A stretch of DNA of 47,976 nt from Ardenticatenaceae bacterium (GCA_020634215.1 JACKCD010000048.1:1-47976), one strand, 5' to 3'; counted from the first letter of the stretch, positions 8,001 through 16,309 are shown. Numbers and translations: made by a program. The notes: generated from the sequence alone by a model not told the origin.

Positions 8001-9566
8001 TTAATCAACCACCGTCTGGCTTTGCTCCTTCATATACTGCTGCAAATAATAAAAGCTACCGGCCGCCTTGCCCGTCCCCGTACTGCCTTTCCAGCCGCCA
8101 AACGATTGATACCCCGGCCAAGCCCCCGTCGTTGCGCCCGTTTCTCGGTTCACATACAGCACCCCAGCCTCAATGTTATCGAGGAACCATTCCACTTCGG
8201 CTTTGTCTTCGCTGTAAAAACCGGCCGTTAGTCCAAAGTCTACATCATTAGCCTCGGCCATCGCTTGCTCTTTATCAGTGTAGCCAGCCACCACCACAAT
8301 GGGTAAGAACATCTCCTGCTTCCACAGCGGGTGATCGGCCGGCAGGTCGGTGACAACGGTAGGCGCAACATAATATCCTTTTTTGTCCAATGTTTTGCCA
8401 CCAGTCAAAATACGGCCGTTTTCGCCCAAATCCCCCACATAATGCTGATACGCCCGATATGCATCCTCATTAATCGCTGGCCCCATCCAGTTTTGCGCCT
8501 CGGTAGGGTCGCCAACCTGAATCTGGTTTGTCTTTTCCACCAGCTTTTGCACAAACGCATCCTTCACCGATTCATGCACATAGACACGGGAACAAGCGGA
8601 ACATTTCTGCCCCGTCAGCCCAAATGCTGCCCGTAGCACTCCCGTTGAGGCTTTATCGAGGTCGGCCTTGTCGGTGATAATGGTGGGGTTTTTGCCGCCC
8701 ATTTCGGCTACCACCGGCCGGGCAAAGTTACCAGCCACGGCAAAGTTCCGCAAAATAGACATCCCCACGTTGTAGCTGCCGGTAAAGGTCAACCCGTTGA
8801 CATCGGGGTGCGACACCAACGCCTTGCCCGCTTCGTCGCCGCCCGTGACCATGTTATAAACCCCGGCCGGGATGCCTGCATCGGCAAAGCATTGCGCCAG
8901 CAGGTAGGCGGTCAAGGGTGCGTCATCGGCTGGTTTATGGACAACGGTGTTGCCCGCCACCATCGCCGCCCCGCTTGGGCCACCGGAAAGAGCGCAGGGG
9001 AAGTTAAAGGGGGAGATCACACCCCACACGCCGTGGGGTTTTAGCACGCTGCGGTTATGGTGCCGCTCGCTTTCGGCCGCCAGGTCACGGATAAAGCCGT
9101 TGTTGTCAGTCATGGCCTGGGTACAGTAGCGGATGAGATCGGCCGTTTCCTCGGCATCGCCCACCGCTTCCATCCGGTTTTTGCCCACTTCGAGACTGAG
9201 GGCAGCGGCAAGGTAAAAAACACGCTCGCTGATCAAATCGGCTGCTTTGTTGAGCAGTGCCACTCGTTCTTGCCAGGGCGTGTCGCGCCAGGCTGGGAAA
9301 GCGGCTTTGGCGGCGACAACAGCCTCAGCCACATCCTCAGCATCCCCCTGCTGGAAATGACCGATGACCATGCTGGTGTCAATGGGGCTTGTTTTGGTAA
9401 AAGTGCTTTTGCCCTCACGCCAGGTGCCGTTGATATACATGGGGTAGGTTTTGCCCAACTCGGCTTTAATCGCCGCCACATCTTCTTCATAATACTGATG
9501 CAGCAGCGGGTCGGGGCTGCTCATGTTTGAGTAGGTTACTTTGATGTGTTTACGTTTTTGCGCCAT
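8001..9566 (-). CDS. rocA: 1-pyrroline-5-carboxylate dehydrogenase (ALDH4/RocA type)
   Basis: Oxidises glutamate-gamma-semialdehyde/P5C to glutamate with NAD+, the second step of proline catabolism. The 521-aa protein has the aldehyde dehydrogenase motifs SPFNFP and FTGS, general base Glu288 in AEMGGKN, and nucleophile Cys322 in GQKCSACS. The P5CDH-specific C-terminus is present (GATTGAWPGYQSFGGWKG, then YYLQQYMKEQSQTVVD). Length fits stand-alone P5CDHs; no proline dehydrogenase lies nearby. The start ATG at 9566 has AAAGGAG 7 nt upstream. The stop codon is fused to an iterated palindrome at 7994-8001, and a strong terminator lies downstream. The 280 bp upstream of 9566 hold no recognisable element. 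Confidence 0.92.
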   Translation of the reverse strand: MAQKRKHIKVTYSNMSSPDPLLHQYYEEDVAAIKAELGKTYPMYINGTWREGKSTFTKTSPIDTSMVIGHFQQGDAEDVAEAVVAAKAAFPAWRDTPWQERVALLNKAADLISERVFYLAAALSLEVGKNRMEAVGDAEETADLIRYCTQAMTDNNGFIRDLAAESERHHNRSVLKPHGVWGVISPFNFPCALSGGPSGAAMVAGNTVVHKPADDAPLTAYLLAQCFADAGIPAGVYNMVTGGDEAGKALVSHPDVNGLTFTGSYNVGMSILRNFAVAGNFARPVVAEMGGKNPTIITDKADLDKASTGVLRAAFGLTGQKCSACSRVYVHESVKDAFVQKLVEKTNQIQVGDPTEAQNWMGPAINEDAYRAYQHYVGDLGENGRILTGGKTLDKKGYYVAPTVVTDLPADHPLWKQEMFLPIVVVAGYTDKEQAMAEANDVDFGLTAGFYSEDKAEVEWFLDNIEAGVLYVNRETGATTGAWPGYQSFGGWKGSTGTGKAAGSFYYLQQYMKEQSQTVVD

Positions 9567-9845
9567 AACAATGCTCCTTTAAAAGGGGGGACGCGGACGA
9601 ACAAGGATAAACACGGATGAAAGTGCTACATTTTGAATGTCACCCGCGATGATTCGCTGTTCAAAACATCCCGTGGAAAATAAGTGGACCTGTATGGAAC
9701 AGGTAAGATTCAAGCGTTCGGCAGCAATATCAGTGCCAGCGCCGTGGTGGTGTTTACAACGTCGGATCGTAACAGGGCGATTATACCAACCTTGTGGTAA
9801 AAATCATCCTTGCCGGTTGGCTTCCTTCTGTTTACAATGCAGCGT

Positions 9846-10988
9846 ATGACAAAACAGGAACAGGTATTAAACGGCCGTTATCGCCTCATTAAACGTATTG
9901 GCAGCGGCGGCATGTCCATTGTGTACCAAGCCCAGGATATGTCGCTGGGGCGGCTTGTCGCCATCAAAATGCTGCATGAAAGCCTGACAGGTGATGAAGG
10001 CTTTTTGCGCCGCTTCCAGCGCGAAGCCCACGCCGCCGCCAATCTCTCCCACCCCAACATCGTTACTGTCCACGACATTGGGCAAGACGGGTACAAACAC
10101 TACATCGTGATGGAGTATGTGGACGGCCGCACCCTCAAACAAATTATCCGCGACTACAAAAAGCAGGGGCAAACCATGCCCATCAGCCGCGCCCTGCAGT
10201 TGGTGGTGCAAATCTGTTCTGGCATTGGCTATGCCCATCGCTCCAACCTTGTTCACTGCGATGTCAAACCGCAAAACATTTTGGTGACGCGGGATGACCG
10301 GGTAAAAGTGGCCGACTTTGGCATTGCCCAGGCGCTGAGCGAAGCCACCCACCACGACCAGCCCAGTCGGGTATGGGGTACGCCGCAATATTTTTCGCCG
10401 GAGCAGGCGCAAGGACATCCCACCACCCCGGCTTCTGATGTATACGCCATTGGCGTGGTGCTGTATGAGATGCTGACGGGGGAACTGCCGTTTCAAGCTG
10501 ACAGCCACACGGCGCTGGCACTGAAACATATTCAGGAGCATCCGCCGCTGGCAAGCGAGCTAAACCCAGCCGTGCCGCCGCAGCTTGACCAAATTATCAA
10601 CAAGGTGTTGGCGAAGGAACCAGCCGGCCGCTACCGCACAGCAGGGCAGCTTGGCCGTATTCTGAGTGCCTACCGGGAGCGCAGCTTGGCTGATACCAGC
10701 GCTATGAGCTTGCCCCTAGCAGAAACGGCCGTTCCCGTTTCCGAACTGCCCACCCAAATTTTTACTCGGCCTGAACCTGCTCACGACACCCCGGCCCGCC
10801 CCATGCAGCCCATTCGCCAAACGGCCGTTAACCAGCCACGGGAAGAAAGAGAAACGGCCGTTTCCGTCCCCGTGCCAGCCAGCAACCAGCCAGATTGGAT
10901 TGCCATTGGGCTTGGGATCACCGCCCTCATAGCCCTGCTAGGGCTAATCCCCCTTTGGTATTATGTCTACCAAGCGTGGGTTGGATAG
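9846..10988 (+). CDS. Membrane-anchored Ser/Thr protein kinase (PknB-like)
   Basis: Hanks-type kinase of about 380 residues. The glycine loop is GSGGMS (19-24), catalytic Lys41 lies in VAIKML and Glu60 in the C-helix. The catalytic loop reads VHCDVKPQN with Asp139, so Cys138 replaces the Arg of HRD and this is a non-RD kinase. DFG is at 157-159, followed by a GTPQYFSPEQ activation/P+1 segment. A Thr/Pro-rich linker (about 290-350) contains three iterated-palindrome copies read as Thr-Ala-Val. A single transmembrane helix near 350-375 ends the protein with only a few residues outside and no PASTA domain. I chose the ATG at 9846 because the family's N-terminus begins there; an ATG at 9837 is also in frame. 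No Shine-Dalgarno sequence is obvious. Confidence 0.92.
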   Translation: MTKQEQVLNGRYRLIKRIGSGGMSIVYQAQDMSLGRLVAIKMLHESLTGDEGFLRRFQREAHAAANLSHPNIVTVHDIGQDGYKHYIVMEYVDGRTLKQIIRDYKKQGQTMPISRALQLVVQICSGIGYAHRSNLVHCDVKPQNILVTRDDRVKVADFGIAQALSEATHHDQPSRVWGTPQYFSPEQAQGHPTTPASDVYAIGVVLYEMLTGELPFQADSHTALALKHIQEHPPLASELNPAVPPQLDQIINKVLAKEPAGRYRTAGQLGRILSAYRERSLADTSAMSLPLAETAVPVSELPTQIFTRPEPAHDTPARPMQPIRQTAVNQPREERETAVSVPVPASNQPDWIAIGLGITALIALLGLIPLWYYVYQAWVG

Positions 10989-11050
10989 CCAAAATTTGCC
11001 CACCAGCATTTGACAAAATTCCATACCTTGATATAATTCCGTCTTGTTGT

Positions 11051-11122
11051 TGCGGGGTAGAGCAGAGGCAGCTCGTCGGGCTCATAACCCGGAGGTCGCA
11101 GGTTCGAATCCTGTCCCCGCTA
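11051..11122 (+). tRNA. Initiator tRNA-Met (anticodon CAT)
   Basis: Cloverleaf with acceptor TGCGGGG/CCCCGCT, whose first pair is a T-T mismatch. The anticodon loop CTCATAA sits on a stem with three G-C pairs (GGG/CCC), and the TTCGAAT loop is on GCAGG/CCTGT. The unpaired 1:72 position and the three G-C pairs are the hallmarks of bacterial initiator tRNA. The D-loop is short. The 3' end continues ACCT, so CCA is not fully encoded. Confidence 0.93.
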
Positions 11123-11136
11123 CCTAATAAGAGAGA

Positions 11137-11164
11137 AAAAGCACCTCAGTTGAGGTGCTTTTTT
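11137..11164 (+). terminator. Terminator after tRNA-fMet
   Basis: AAAAGCACCTCA (11137-11148) pairs with TGAGGTGCTTTT (11151-11162) and ends in a run of six T, a classic intrinsic terminator 15 nt after the tRNA. Confidence 0.93.
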
Positions 11165-11390
11165 GATCTCCCTCGTACCAATTTCCCAATAGTAAGCCAA
11201 TTTGTTAGCTGTTTACCTTTTACTGAAGGCTGTTTTGTCTGTGAAATCTGCTATGATTATCGTTGGGTTCAAATTGTAGTGAGCAACGGCATCTCATAGT
11301 GTCATGATTCGAAGGGATGGAACGATGATGCTGACATAAAACACCCGCTTCATCCATAGCGGGAGTCAATTGGAGATCGAGGCAAACACC

Positions 11391-12431
11391 ATGACACAAA
11401 AACAGAGCGTCATTCTGGTGGTAGATGACCAGCGGGTCAATCGCAGAATGTTGGAAATGAGCTTGCAGCGGCAGGGTCACTGTGTGCAGCAGGCGGATAA
11501 CGGCCGTTCTGCCCTCACCCTGCTGCGCCAACACCCCTTCGATTTAGTCCTGCTCGACATCATGATGCCGGAAATGGACGGCTTTGAAGTGCTGCAAACC
11601 ATCAAAAGTGACCCCGTGCTGCGCCACATCCCCGTTGTCATGATTTCCAACCTCGACGACCATGATAAAGCCATTGCCTGCATTCGCCTGGGAGCCGACG
11701 ATTATCTTCCCAAACCCGTTGACTCCATTCTCCTCAAAGCCCGCATTGACTCTTGTCTGCTGCGGAAAAATTGGTATGACCAGGAGCAAGCCCTGCTGCG
11801 ACAAATTCAAACCGAGCGGGAAAAGGCCGAGCGGCTGTTGCTCAACGTGCTGCCCCCCACCATTGCCGAACGACTGAAGCAAGGGGAACAAAATATTGCC
11901 GACAATTTTGACAGTGCCACCGTTTTGTTTGCCGATTTGGTAGATTTCACCCCCGTTGCCTCGCAAATTCCGCCCAAAGAGCTGGTGCAGTTGCTCAACG
12001 ACCTTTTTTCGGTGTTTGACCAGCTTACGGAAGCCCACGGGCTGGAAAAGATCAAGACGATTGGCGATGCCTACATGGTAGTGGGTGGAGTGCCGGAGCG
12101 ACGGGATGACCATGTAACGGCCGTTGCTGACCTCGCCTTAGCCATGCGCGACCACATGCAGCAAGACGGTCACCATTTTCAAATGCGGATTGGCATTAGC
12201 ACCGGCCCGGTGGTGGCTGGCGTGGTGGGGCAGCGCAAATTTATCTATGATTTGTGGGGCGATACGGTCAACGTCGCCAGCCGCATGGAGTCGCAGGGGG
12301 TGGCAAACATGATTCAGGTGACCAAACAAACCTACCTGCTGCTGCGTGACCAGTACGAATTGCGGCAGCGTGGCTACATTACCGTCAAGGGCAAGGGGCG
12401 GATGCCGACCTACTTTTTGTTGGGAAAATAG
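11391..12431 (+). CDS. Response regulator fused to class III adenylate cyclase
   Basis: 346 aa. A CheY-like receiver spans residues 1-125 with Asp12/Asp13, phosphoacceptor Asp56 (LLDIMMPEMDG) and Lys108. A short signalling helix (about 135-165, ending LLLNVLPPTIAERL) leads to a class III cyclase domain (about 170-345). Metal ligands are Asp182 (FADLVDF) and Asp226 (IGDAYM). Lys222 (IKTIG) and Asp287 (YDLWG) match the Lys/Asp pair that reads adenine, so ATP rather than GTP is the likely substrate. Asn294 and Arg298 in VNVASR complete the site. I chose the ATG at 11391 because GAGG lies 8 nt upstream; an upstream in-frame start at 11370 is weaker. Phosphorylation presumably gates cAMP production, but no partner kinase is in the window. 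Soluble. Confidence 0.93.
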   Translation: MTQKQSVILVVDDQRVNRRMLEMSLQRQGHCVQQADNGRSALTLLRQHPFDLVLLDIMMPEMDGFEVLQTIKSDPVLRHIPVVMISNLDDHDKAIACIRLGADDYLPKPVDSILLKARIDSCLLRKNWYDQEQALLRQIQTEREKAERLLLNVLPPTIAERLKQGEQNIADNFDSATVLFADLVDFTPVASQIPPKELVQLLNDLFSVFDQLTEAHGLEKIKTIGDAYMVVGGVPERRDDHVTAVADLALAMRDHMQQDGHHFQMRIGISTGPVVAGVVGQRKFIYDLWGDTVNVASRMESQGVANMIQVTKQTYLLLRDQYELRQRGYITVKGKGRMPTYFLLGK

Positions 12432-12435
12432 GGAC

Positions 12436-12499
12436 ATTGGAGATTAGAGCTTGGAGATTGTGAAGGTTCATAATCGCCAATCGCCAATTACCAATCACC
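12436..12499. repeat. Heptamer-type intergenic inverted repeat
   Basis: ATTGGAGATT and TTGGAGATT on the left arm face TCGCCAA, TCGCCAA, TTACCAA and TCACC in 7-base register on the right, between the convergent cyclase and pyrD genes. It is an imperfect relative of the cleaner array at 13966 and may serve as a bidirectional terminator. Confidence 0.6.
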
Positions 12500-13529
12500 G
12501 GAGATCACGCAAAATTCGCCCCGGCAGCGCCGGCCCTTCGTAAACCAACCCCGTGTAAAGCTGCACCAAAGACGCGCCTGCATCAAGCTTTTGTTGTACG
12601 TCAACGGCCGTTCTTACCCCACCTACCCCAATAATCGGCAGCGATGTTTGCCGGGCGATGGCAGCAATGATGTCGGTGCTGCGCTGACACAATGGCACGC
12701 CGCTCAGCCCGCCTGTTTCCTCGCGGTTGGCAGCGGTCAGCCCCTCTCGGCTCAAAGTGGTGTTGGTGGCAATGATGCCGTCAACGCTGTTGCGCTGGCA
12801 CGCCGCCAGGATTTCGTCCAGTTCGTCCCAGGTCAGGTCAGGGGCGATTTTGACCAACAACGGCCGTTTCTTCCCCTCGTGCTGTGCCGCTAAACGGCCG
12901 TTTTCCCCCTGCAACACCCCCAACAAATGATCCAGATACCGCCCCCCTTGCAGCTCCCGCAGCCCCGGCGTGTTGGGCGAGCTAATGTTAACGGCCAAAT
13001 AATCGGCATAGGGATAAACGGCCGTCATCACCGCCACATAATCCCTTTCTGCCTCGGCCAATGGCGTTTCCTTTTGCTTGCCCAGGCTCACCCCCAGCAC
13101 AAAATTGCGCTGCTTCTGCCCCAATGCCGCCAGCCGAGGCAGTGCTGCCGCCACCCCACCGTTAGGAAACCCCATCCGGTTGATCAATGCCCCATCCTCA
13201 CGCAGCCGGAAAATGCGCGGGCGCGGGTTGCCCCCCTGCGGACGCGGGGTCAATGTGCCAACTTCGACATGCCCAAACCCCAGCAACGCCAGCCCTTCGG
13301 CCACGCGCACGTCTTTGTCAAACCCGGCCGCCATCCCCAGCACGTTGGGGAAGGTGAGGCCAAAGAGGAAAACGGGGCGGCGGGGCAGTTTACCGGCAAT
13401 GGCGTGGAGGAGGGGGGAAAAAACGGCCGTTTTCCCCGCCAACGCCAACGCCGCCAACGTCCGTTCATGCACCCATTCCGCTTCCCCCCGCGCCAGCAGC
13501 GGATACACCACATTTGAATACCACGTCAT
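12495..13529 (-). CDS. pyrD: Dihydroorotate dehydrogenase, class 2 (quinone)
   Basis: Oxidises dihydroorotate to orotate in pyrimidine synthesis and passes electrons to quinone through FMN. About 344 aa from the ATG at 13529 (MTWYSNVVYPLLARGEAEW). That amphipathic N-terminal extension is the membrane-association helix of class 2 enzymes and argues for this start over an in-frame GTG at 13553. Seen are GMAAGFDKD, VEVGTLTPRPQGGNPRPR, NRMGFPNGG, catalytic Ser in NISSPNTPGLRELQ, and the FMN-binding NTTLSR and IGVGGV segments. Five iterated palindromes fall in the gene, one of them (12860) in the rare Arg-Pro frame. Convergent with the cyclase gene and divergent from mbtH. Confidence 0.95.
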   Translation of the reverse strand: MTWYSNVVYPLLARGEAEWVHERTLAALALAGKTAVFSPLLHAIAGKLPRRPVFLFGLTFPNVLGMAAGFDKDVRVAEGLALLGFGHVEVGTLTPRPQGGNPRPRIFRLREDGALINRMGFPNGGVAAALPRLAALGQKQRNFVLGVSLGKQKETPLAEAERDYVAVMTAVYPYADYLAVNISSPNTPGLRELQGGRYLDHLLGVLQGENGRLAAQHEGKKRPLLVKIAPDLTWDELDEILAACQRNSVDGIIATNTTLSREGLTAANREETGGLSGVPLCQRSTDIIAAIARQTSLPIIGVGGVRTAVDVQQKLDAGASLVQLYTGLVYEGPALPGRILRDLR

Positions 13530-13556
13530 AAATTGCTTACCGCCAATTGCCACCTC

Positions 13557-13618
13557 AAGAAGTTCAACTTTTGCCCAGGACTAACATTACAGACATCCGA
13601 TAAAAAGTTGAACTTCTT
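13557..13618. promoter_or_regulatory. Perfect 16-bp inverted repeat between divergent genes
   Basis: AAGAAGTTCAACTTTT (13557-13572) and its exact reverse complement (13603-13618) flank 30 bases between pyrD (-) and the MbtH gene (+). The inner sequence AAGTTCAACTT is itself nearly palindromic. A related 12-bp version occurs at 43770-43798. It could be an operator, a mobile miniature repeat or a transcribed hairpin. Confidence 0.6.
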
Positions 13619-13715
13619 AATTTATATAGATTGCCTGCCACCAATTAGATAGTATGATTGACTCAAGTTTAAAGAAAGCACCCAAACGCGCAACCTAGCG
13701 CAAAGGAGCAAAATC

Positions 13716-13964
13716 ATGAGCATGGATGAAATGGATGAACAAGAAGACACAACGATTTACAAAGTAGTTGTCAACCAAGAAGAACAGTACTCTATCTGGC
13801 CGGCCAAACGGGAACCCCCGCTTGGCTGGAGAGAAGCTGGCAAACAGGGCTATAAACAGGAATGTCTGGACTACATTGAAGAAGTTTGGACCGACATGCG
13901 CCCACTGAGTTTGCGGAAGAAGATGGAAGAAGAGGCCAGGCAACGGTCTCAGGAAGGCAACTAA
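13716..13964 (+). CDS. MbtH-like protein
   Basis: 82-aa MbtH family member. These small proteins bind the adenylation domains of non-ribosomal peptide synthetases and are needed for their folding or activity. The fold signature is complete: VVVNQEEQYSIWP with Trp28 and Pro29, LGW at 36-38, then CLDYIEEVWTDMRPLSLR with Trp58 and Pro63. Length is slightly above the usual 60-75 aa because of an acidic N-terminal extension. AAGGAG lies about 8 nt before the ATG. No NRPS gene is in the window, so this is an orphan copy that would act on a distant synthetase. It lacks the iterated palindrome. Confidence 0.95.
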   Translation: MSMDEMDEQEDTTIYKVVVNQEEQYSIWPAKREPPLGWREAGKQGYKQECLDYIEEVWTDMRPLSLRKKMEEEARQRSQEGN

Positions 13965-13965
13965 G

Positions 13966-14029
13966 TTGGAGATTGGAGATTGGAGATTGGAGATTGGAGA
14001 TTGGGCTAATCTCTAATCTCCAATCTCCA
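13966..14029. repeat. Five tandem TTGGAGA heptamers with inverted arm
   Basis: Five exact TTGGAGA copies (13966-14000) are followed by TTGGG and then CTAATCT, CTAATCT, CCAATCT, CCAT in inverted orientation (14006-14029). The whole can fold into a hairpin of about 24 bp. It fills the gap between mbtH and the oxidoreductase gene, which are codirectional, and is the clearest heptamer array in the window. Confidence 0.9.
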
Positions 14030-14048
14030 TGCGGATGAGCAGTAAGAC

Positions 14049-15116
14049 ATGAATGAGAAACCATTTCGCGTGGTGCTGGTAGGGTGTGGCGGCATTAGCC
14101 GGACGTGGCTGCGGGCAACGGCCGTTTTTCCCGACCTCGCCTATGTGGGGCTGGTAGATCTGGACGTGGCCCAAGCCGAACGGCTCCGCGCCGAATTTGG
14201 GCTGGAGGGTGTAGCCGTTGGCACCAATTTAGCCGACATGCTGCGCCAAACCAACGCCAACATCGTCTTTGACTGCACCGTACCTGAAGCCCACGCCGCC
14301 GTTACGCAAACAGCGTTAGCCCACGGCTGCCACGTGCTGGGCGAAAAGCCGCTGGCCGACACGATGGCAAACGCCCAAGCGATGGTGGCGGCGGCGCAAG
14401 CCAGCGGCCAACTTTACGCCGTCATCCAAAACCGGCGTTATTTAGACGACATCGTGCGCTTTCGCGCCCTGGTGCAGTCGGGCGAACTGGGGCAGCTTAC
14501 CACGCTCAACGCCGATTTTTACCTGGGGCCACACTTTGGTGGCTTCCGCGAGGCAATGGATCATGTGCTGCTGCTCGATATGGCAATCCACACCTTTGAC
14601 CAGGCGCGGTACATTTCGGGGGCCAACCCGGTGGCGGTTTATTGCCACGAATGGAACCCGGCGGGGTCGTGGTATGCCCACGGGGCGGCAGCGGTGGCGA
14701 TTTTTGAGATGAGCAATGGGGTCATTTTTACTTATCGCGGGTCGTGGTGCGCCGAAGGGCTGAACACAAGCTGGGAGTGTGATTGGCGGGCGGTGGGGAC
14801 GGGCGGAACGGCCGTTTGGGACGGTGGCTCCACCCTTCACGCCGAAAAACCTGCGGGGCGCGACAGCTTCATCCGCCCCGTGCAGCCCATTGCTCTGCCC
14901 CCACTGCAAAAATTGCCCCATTCCGGCCATGCCGGGGTCATTGCCGATTTTCTCGCCGCCCTGCACGGCGAGCCTGCCCCCCAAACCACCTGCACCGACA
15001 ACATTTACAGTTTGGCGATGGTTCACGCGGCGATTGAGAGTGCCAAAAACGGCCGTCGGGTTTTAATTGAAGAAGTAATCGGTCAACACAACTCATTACC
15101 GATTACTGTTTACTGA
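14049..15116 (+). CDS. Gfo/Idh/MocA family oxidoreductase
   Basis: 355-aa NAD(P)-dependent dehydrogenase of the sugar/inositol type. The N-terminal Rossmann domain begins FRVVLVGCGGIS (residues 6-17), with an acidic residue ending beta-2 (LVDLD), which favours NAD. The family signature GEKPLADT includes Glu99-Lys100-Pro101. A C-terminal beta-sheet domain follows, and His in the MAIHTFDQ segment is a likely catalytic residue. Substrate cannot be read from sequence. The last codons (PITVY) are encoded by an intergenic-type heptamer repeat at 15096-15123, so the repeat has either spread into the 3' end or set the stop. The EamA gene starts 8 nt downstream; the two are probably co-transcribed. 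Confidence 0.9.
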   Translation: MNEKPFRVVLVGCGGISRTWLRATAVFPDLAYVGLVDLDVAQAERLRAEFGLEGVAVGTNLADMLRQTNANIVFDCTVPEAHAAVTQTALAHGCHVLGEKPLADTMANAQAMVAAAQASGQLYAVIQNRRYLDDIVRFRALVQSGELGQLTTLNADFYLGPHFGGFREAMDHVLLLDMAIHTFDQARYISGANPVAVYCHEWNPAGSWYAHGAAAVAIFEMSNGVIFTYRGSWCAEGLNTSWECDWRAVGTGGTAVWDGGSTLHAEKPAGRDSFIRPVQPIALPPLQKLPHSGHAGVIADFLAALHGEPAPQTTCTDNIYSLAMVHAAIESAKNGRRVLIEEVIGQHNSLPITVY

Positions 15117-15123
15117 TTACCCA
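15075..15123. repeat. TTACYGA-type heptamer array overlapping a stop codon
   Basis: TTACCGA, TTACTGT, TTACTGA and TTACCCA lie in 7-base register (15096-15123), with an inverted GTAATCGGT at 15075-15083. The same family recurs at 37225-37278. It includes the stop codon of the oxidoreductase gene and the spacer before the next start. Confidence 0.75.
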
Positions 15124-15124
15124 T

Positions 15125-16030
15125 ATGACAACACAAGCCATCCTCTATATCCTTATCACCGGGTTTTTCTTCGGCACGTCGCTGGTCGCCTCCCGCTTTG
15201 CCGTCGGGCAGTTTGAACCCATCGTCTATGTCGGGCTGCGGCTGCTGGTCTCATCGCTTAGCTTCCTATTGGTCTATAGCGTGGCCGGGCGGCGCTATGC
15301 GTGGCCGAAAGGATGGCACATTTGGCGGCACGCCATTGTGCTTGGGCTAAGCTCAGCCATTGCCATGACCGGCTTCACCTCAGCCCTGCGCTACCTGTCC
15401 AGCGGGTTAACCTCCATCATTTCGACGGCCGGCCCGGCCCTCACCGTCATCATGGCGCACTATGCCCTGGCCGATGAGCGGCTGACGTGGCGCAAGATTG
15501 CCGGGGTGGCTCTAGCACTAGGCGGGGCACTACTGCTCATTTTGCGCGGCGAAAGCGGGCTAACGGAAGTAACTCAGGTCAGCGGTTGGGGCTATGGGCT
15601 GCTGCTCTTTGCCATGCTGGTCATTGCTGGCAATACTATTTATATTCGTCGCTACACGCAAGAATTTGAGCCATTTCAGTTGACGAGCATCCAGGTCTTT
15701 GCCGCCTGTCTGCTTGTCGCACCACTGTCGCTATGGTTAGTGGGTATTGATTGGAGCGGGGTTAACTGGCAGGGAATCGGGGCGTTGCTCTACGCCGGAA
15801 TCATTGGCACATTTCTTTCGTTTATTCTCTTTCTCCACATTGCCCAAGAGTTTGGGGCAACGGCAGCGGCTATGACCAACTATATCAACCCGGTCTTTGC
15901 AACTCTAGCCGGGGTTTTGCTGCTGGGGGAAACATTGACGGTAGGCATGGGCATCGGGGTAGCCATTATCATGATGGGGGTGTGGCTGACCAACAGGCGC
16001 AGCCGCAGACGGGTACCGAAAATTGTTTAA
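15125..16030 (+). CDS. EamA/DMT-family permease
   Basis: 301-aa membrane protein of about ten hydrophobic helices arranged as two EamA repeats (about 5-135 and 150-290), the drug/metabolite transporter fold. It opens with ILYILITGFFFGTSLVASRFA, and helix 3-4 contains ISTAGPALTVIMA. The end of the second repeat is followed by a basic tail (NRRSRRR), placing the C-terminus in the cytoplasm. Substrate unknown; amino acids or metabolites are usual. It sits 8 nt after the Gfo/Idh gene, so a shared transcript is likely. No iterated palindrome inside. Confidence 0.92.
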   Translation: MTTQAILYILITGFFFGTSLVASRFAVGQFEPIVYVGLRLLVSSLSFLLVYSVAGRRYAWPKGWHIWRHAIVLGLSSAIAMTGFTSALRYLSSGLTSIISTAGPALTVIMAHYALADERLTWRKIAGVALALGGALLLILRGESGLTEVTQVSGWGYGLLLFAMLVIAGNTIYIRRYTQEFEPFQLTSIQVFAACLLVAPLSLWLVGIDWSGVNWQGIGALLYAGIIGTFLSFILFLHIAQEFGATAAAMTNYINPVFATLAGVLLLGETLTVGMGIGVAIIMMGVWLTNRRSRRRVPKIV

Positions 16031-16075
16031 TAGGTTGTTTACAAATGGGAGTAAAAGAAGAAGAGAGGGGAGGGA

Positions 16076-16167
16076 CTAGTCAGAGGAAGAACGGCCGTTT
16101 ACACCGGCTTGATTGTTGGTTGTCGTTACATCTGGACAACCCGTCAGAACTGTTCGCCTCTGACTAG
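16076..16167. other. Inverted repeat in a 280-bp leader, possible structured RNA
   Basis: CTAGTCAGAGG (16076-16086) and its exact complement CCTCTGACTAG (16157-16167) enclose 70 bases. These hold an iterated palindrome and a GTTGTC/GACAAC hairpin. A further TTGTTGGTT and AACCAACAA pair spans about 16112-16230. This fills most of the gap before the thioesterase gene. No known riboswitch consensus recognised. Confidence 0.4.
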
Positions 16168-16309
16168 CCCGTGGACATTTGGTTCAACAATCTCGATAGT
16201 GAGCCTCCTGTTTGGTAACAAACCAACAATAAGATGTCAACAGCATACGCCCTACAGAGACAAATGTCAAGGACTTTTTAGGAGATTCTTGGGGGCAAAA
16301 GGAACAAAC

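Noticed and set aside
8001..9560. Several plus-strand frames across the P5C dehydrogenase
   Set aside because: Antisense shadows; the minus-strand frame has full catalytic motifs, a ribosome-binding site and a terminator.
10895..11299. 134-codon plus frame overlapping the kinase end and the tRNA
   Set aside because: Runs straight through the initiator tRNA and its terminator, so it is not a gene.
13966..14029. CRISPR-like array
   Set aside because: Units are 7 bp and contiguous with no spacers; it is a tandem/inverted heptamer repeat.
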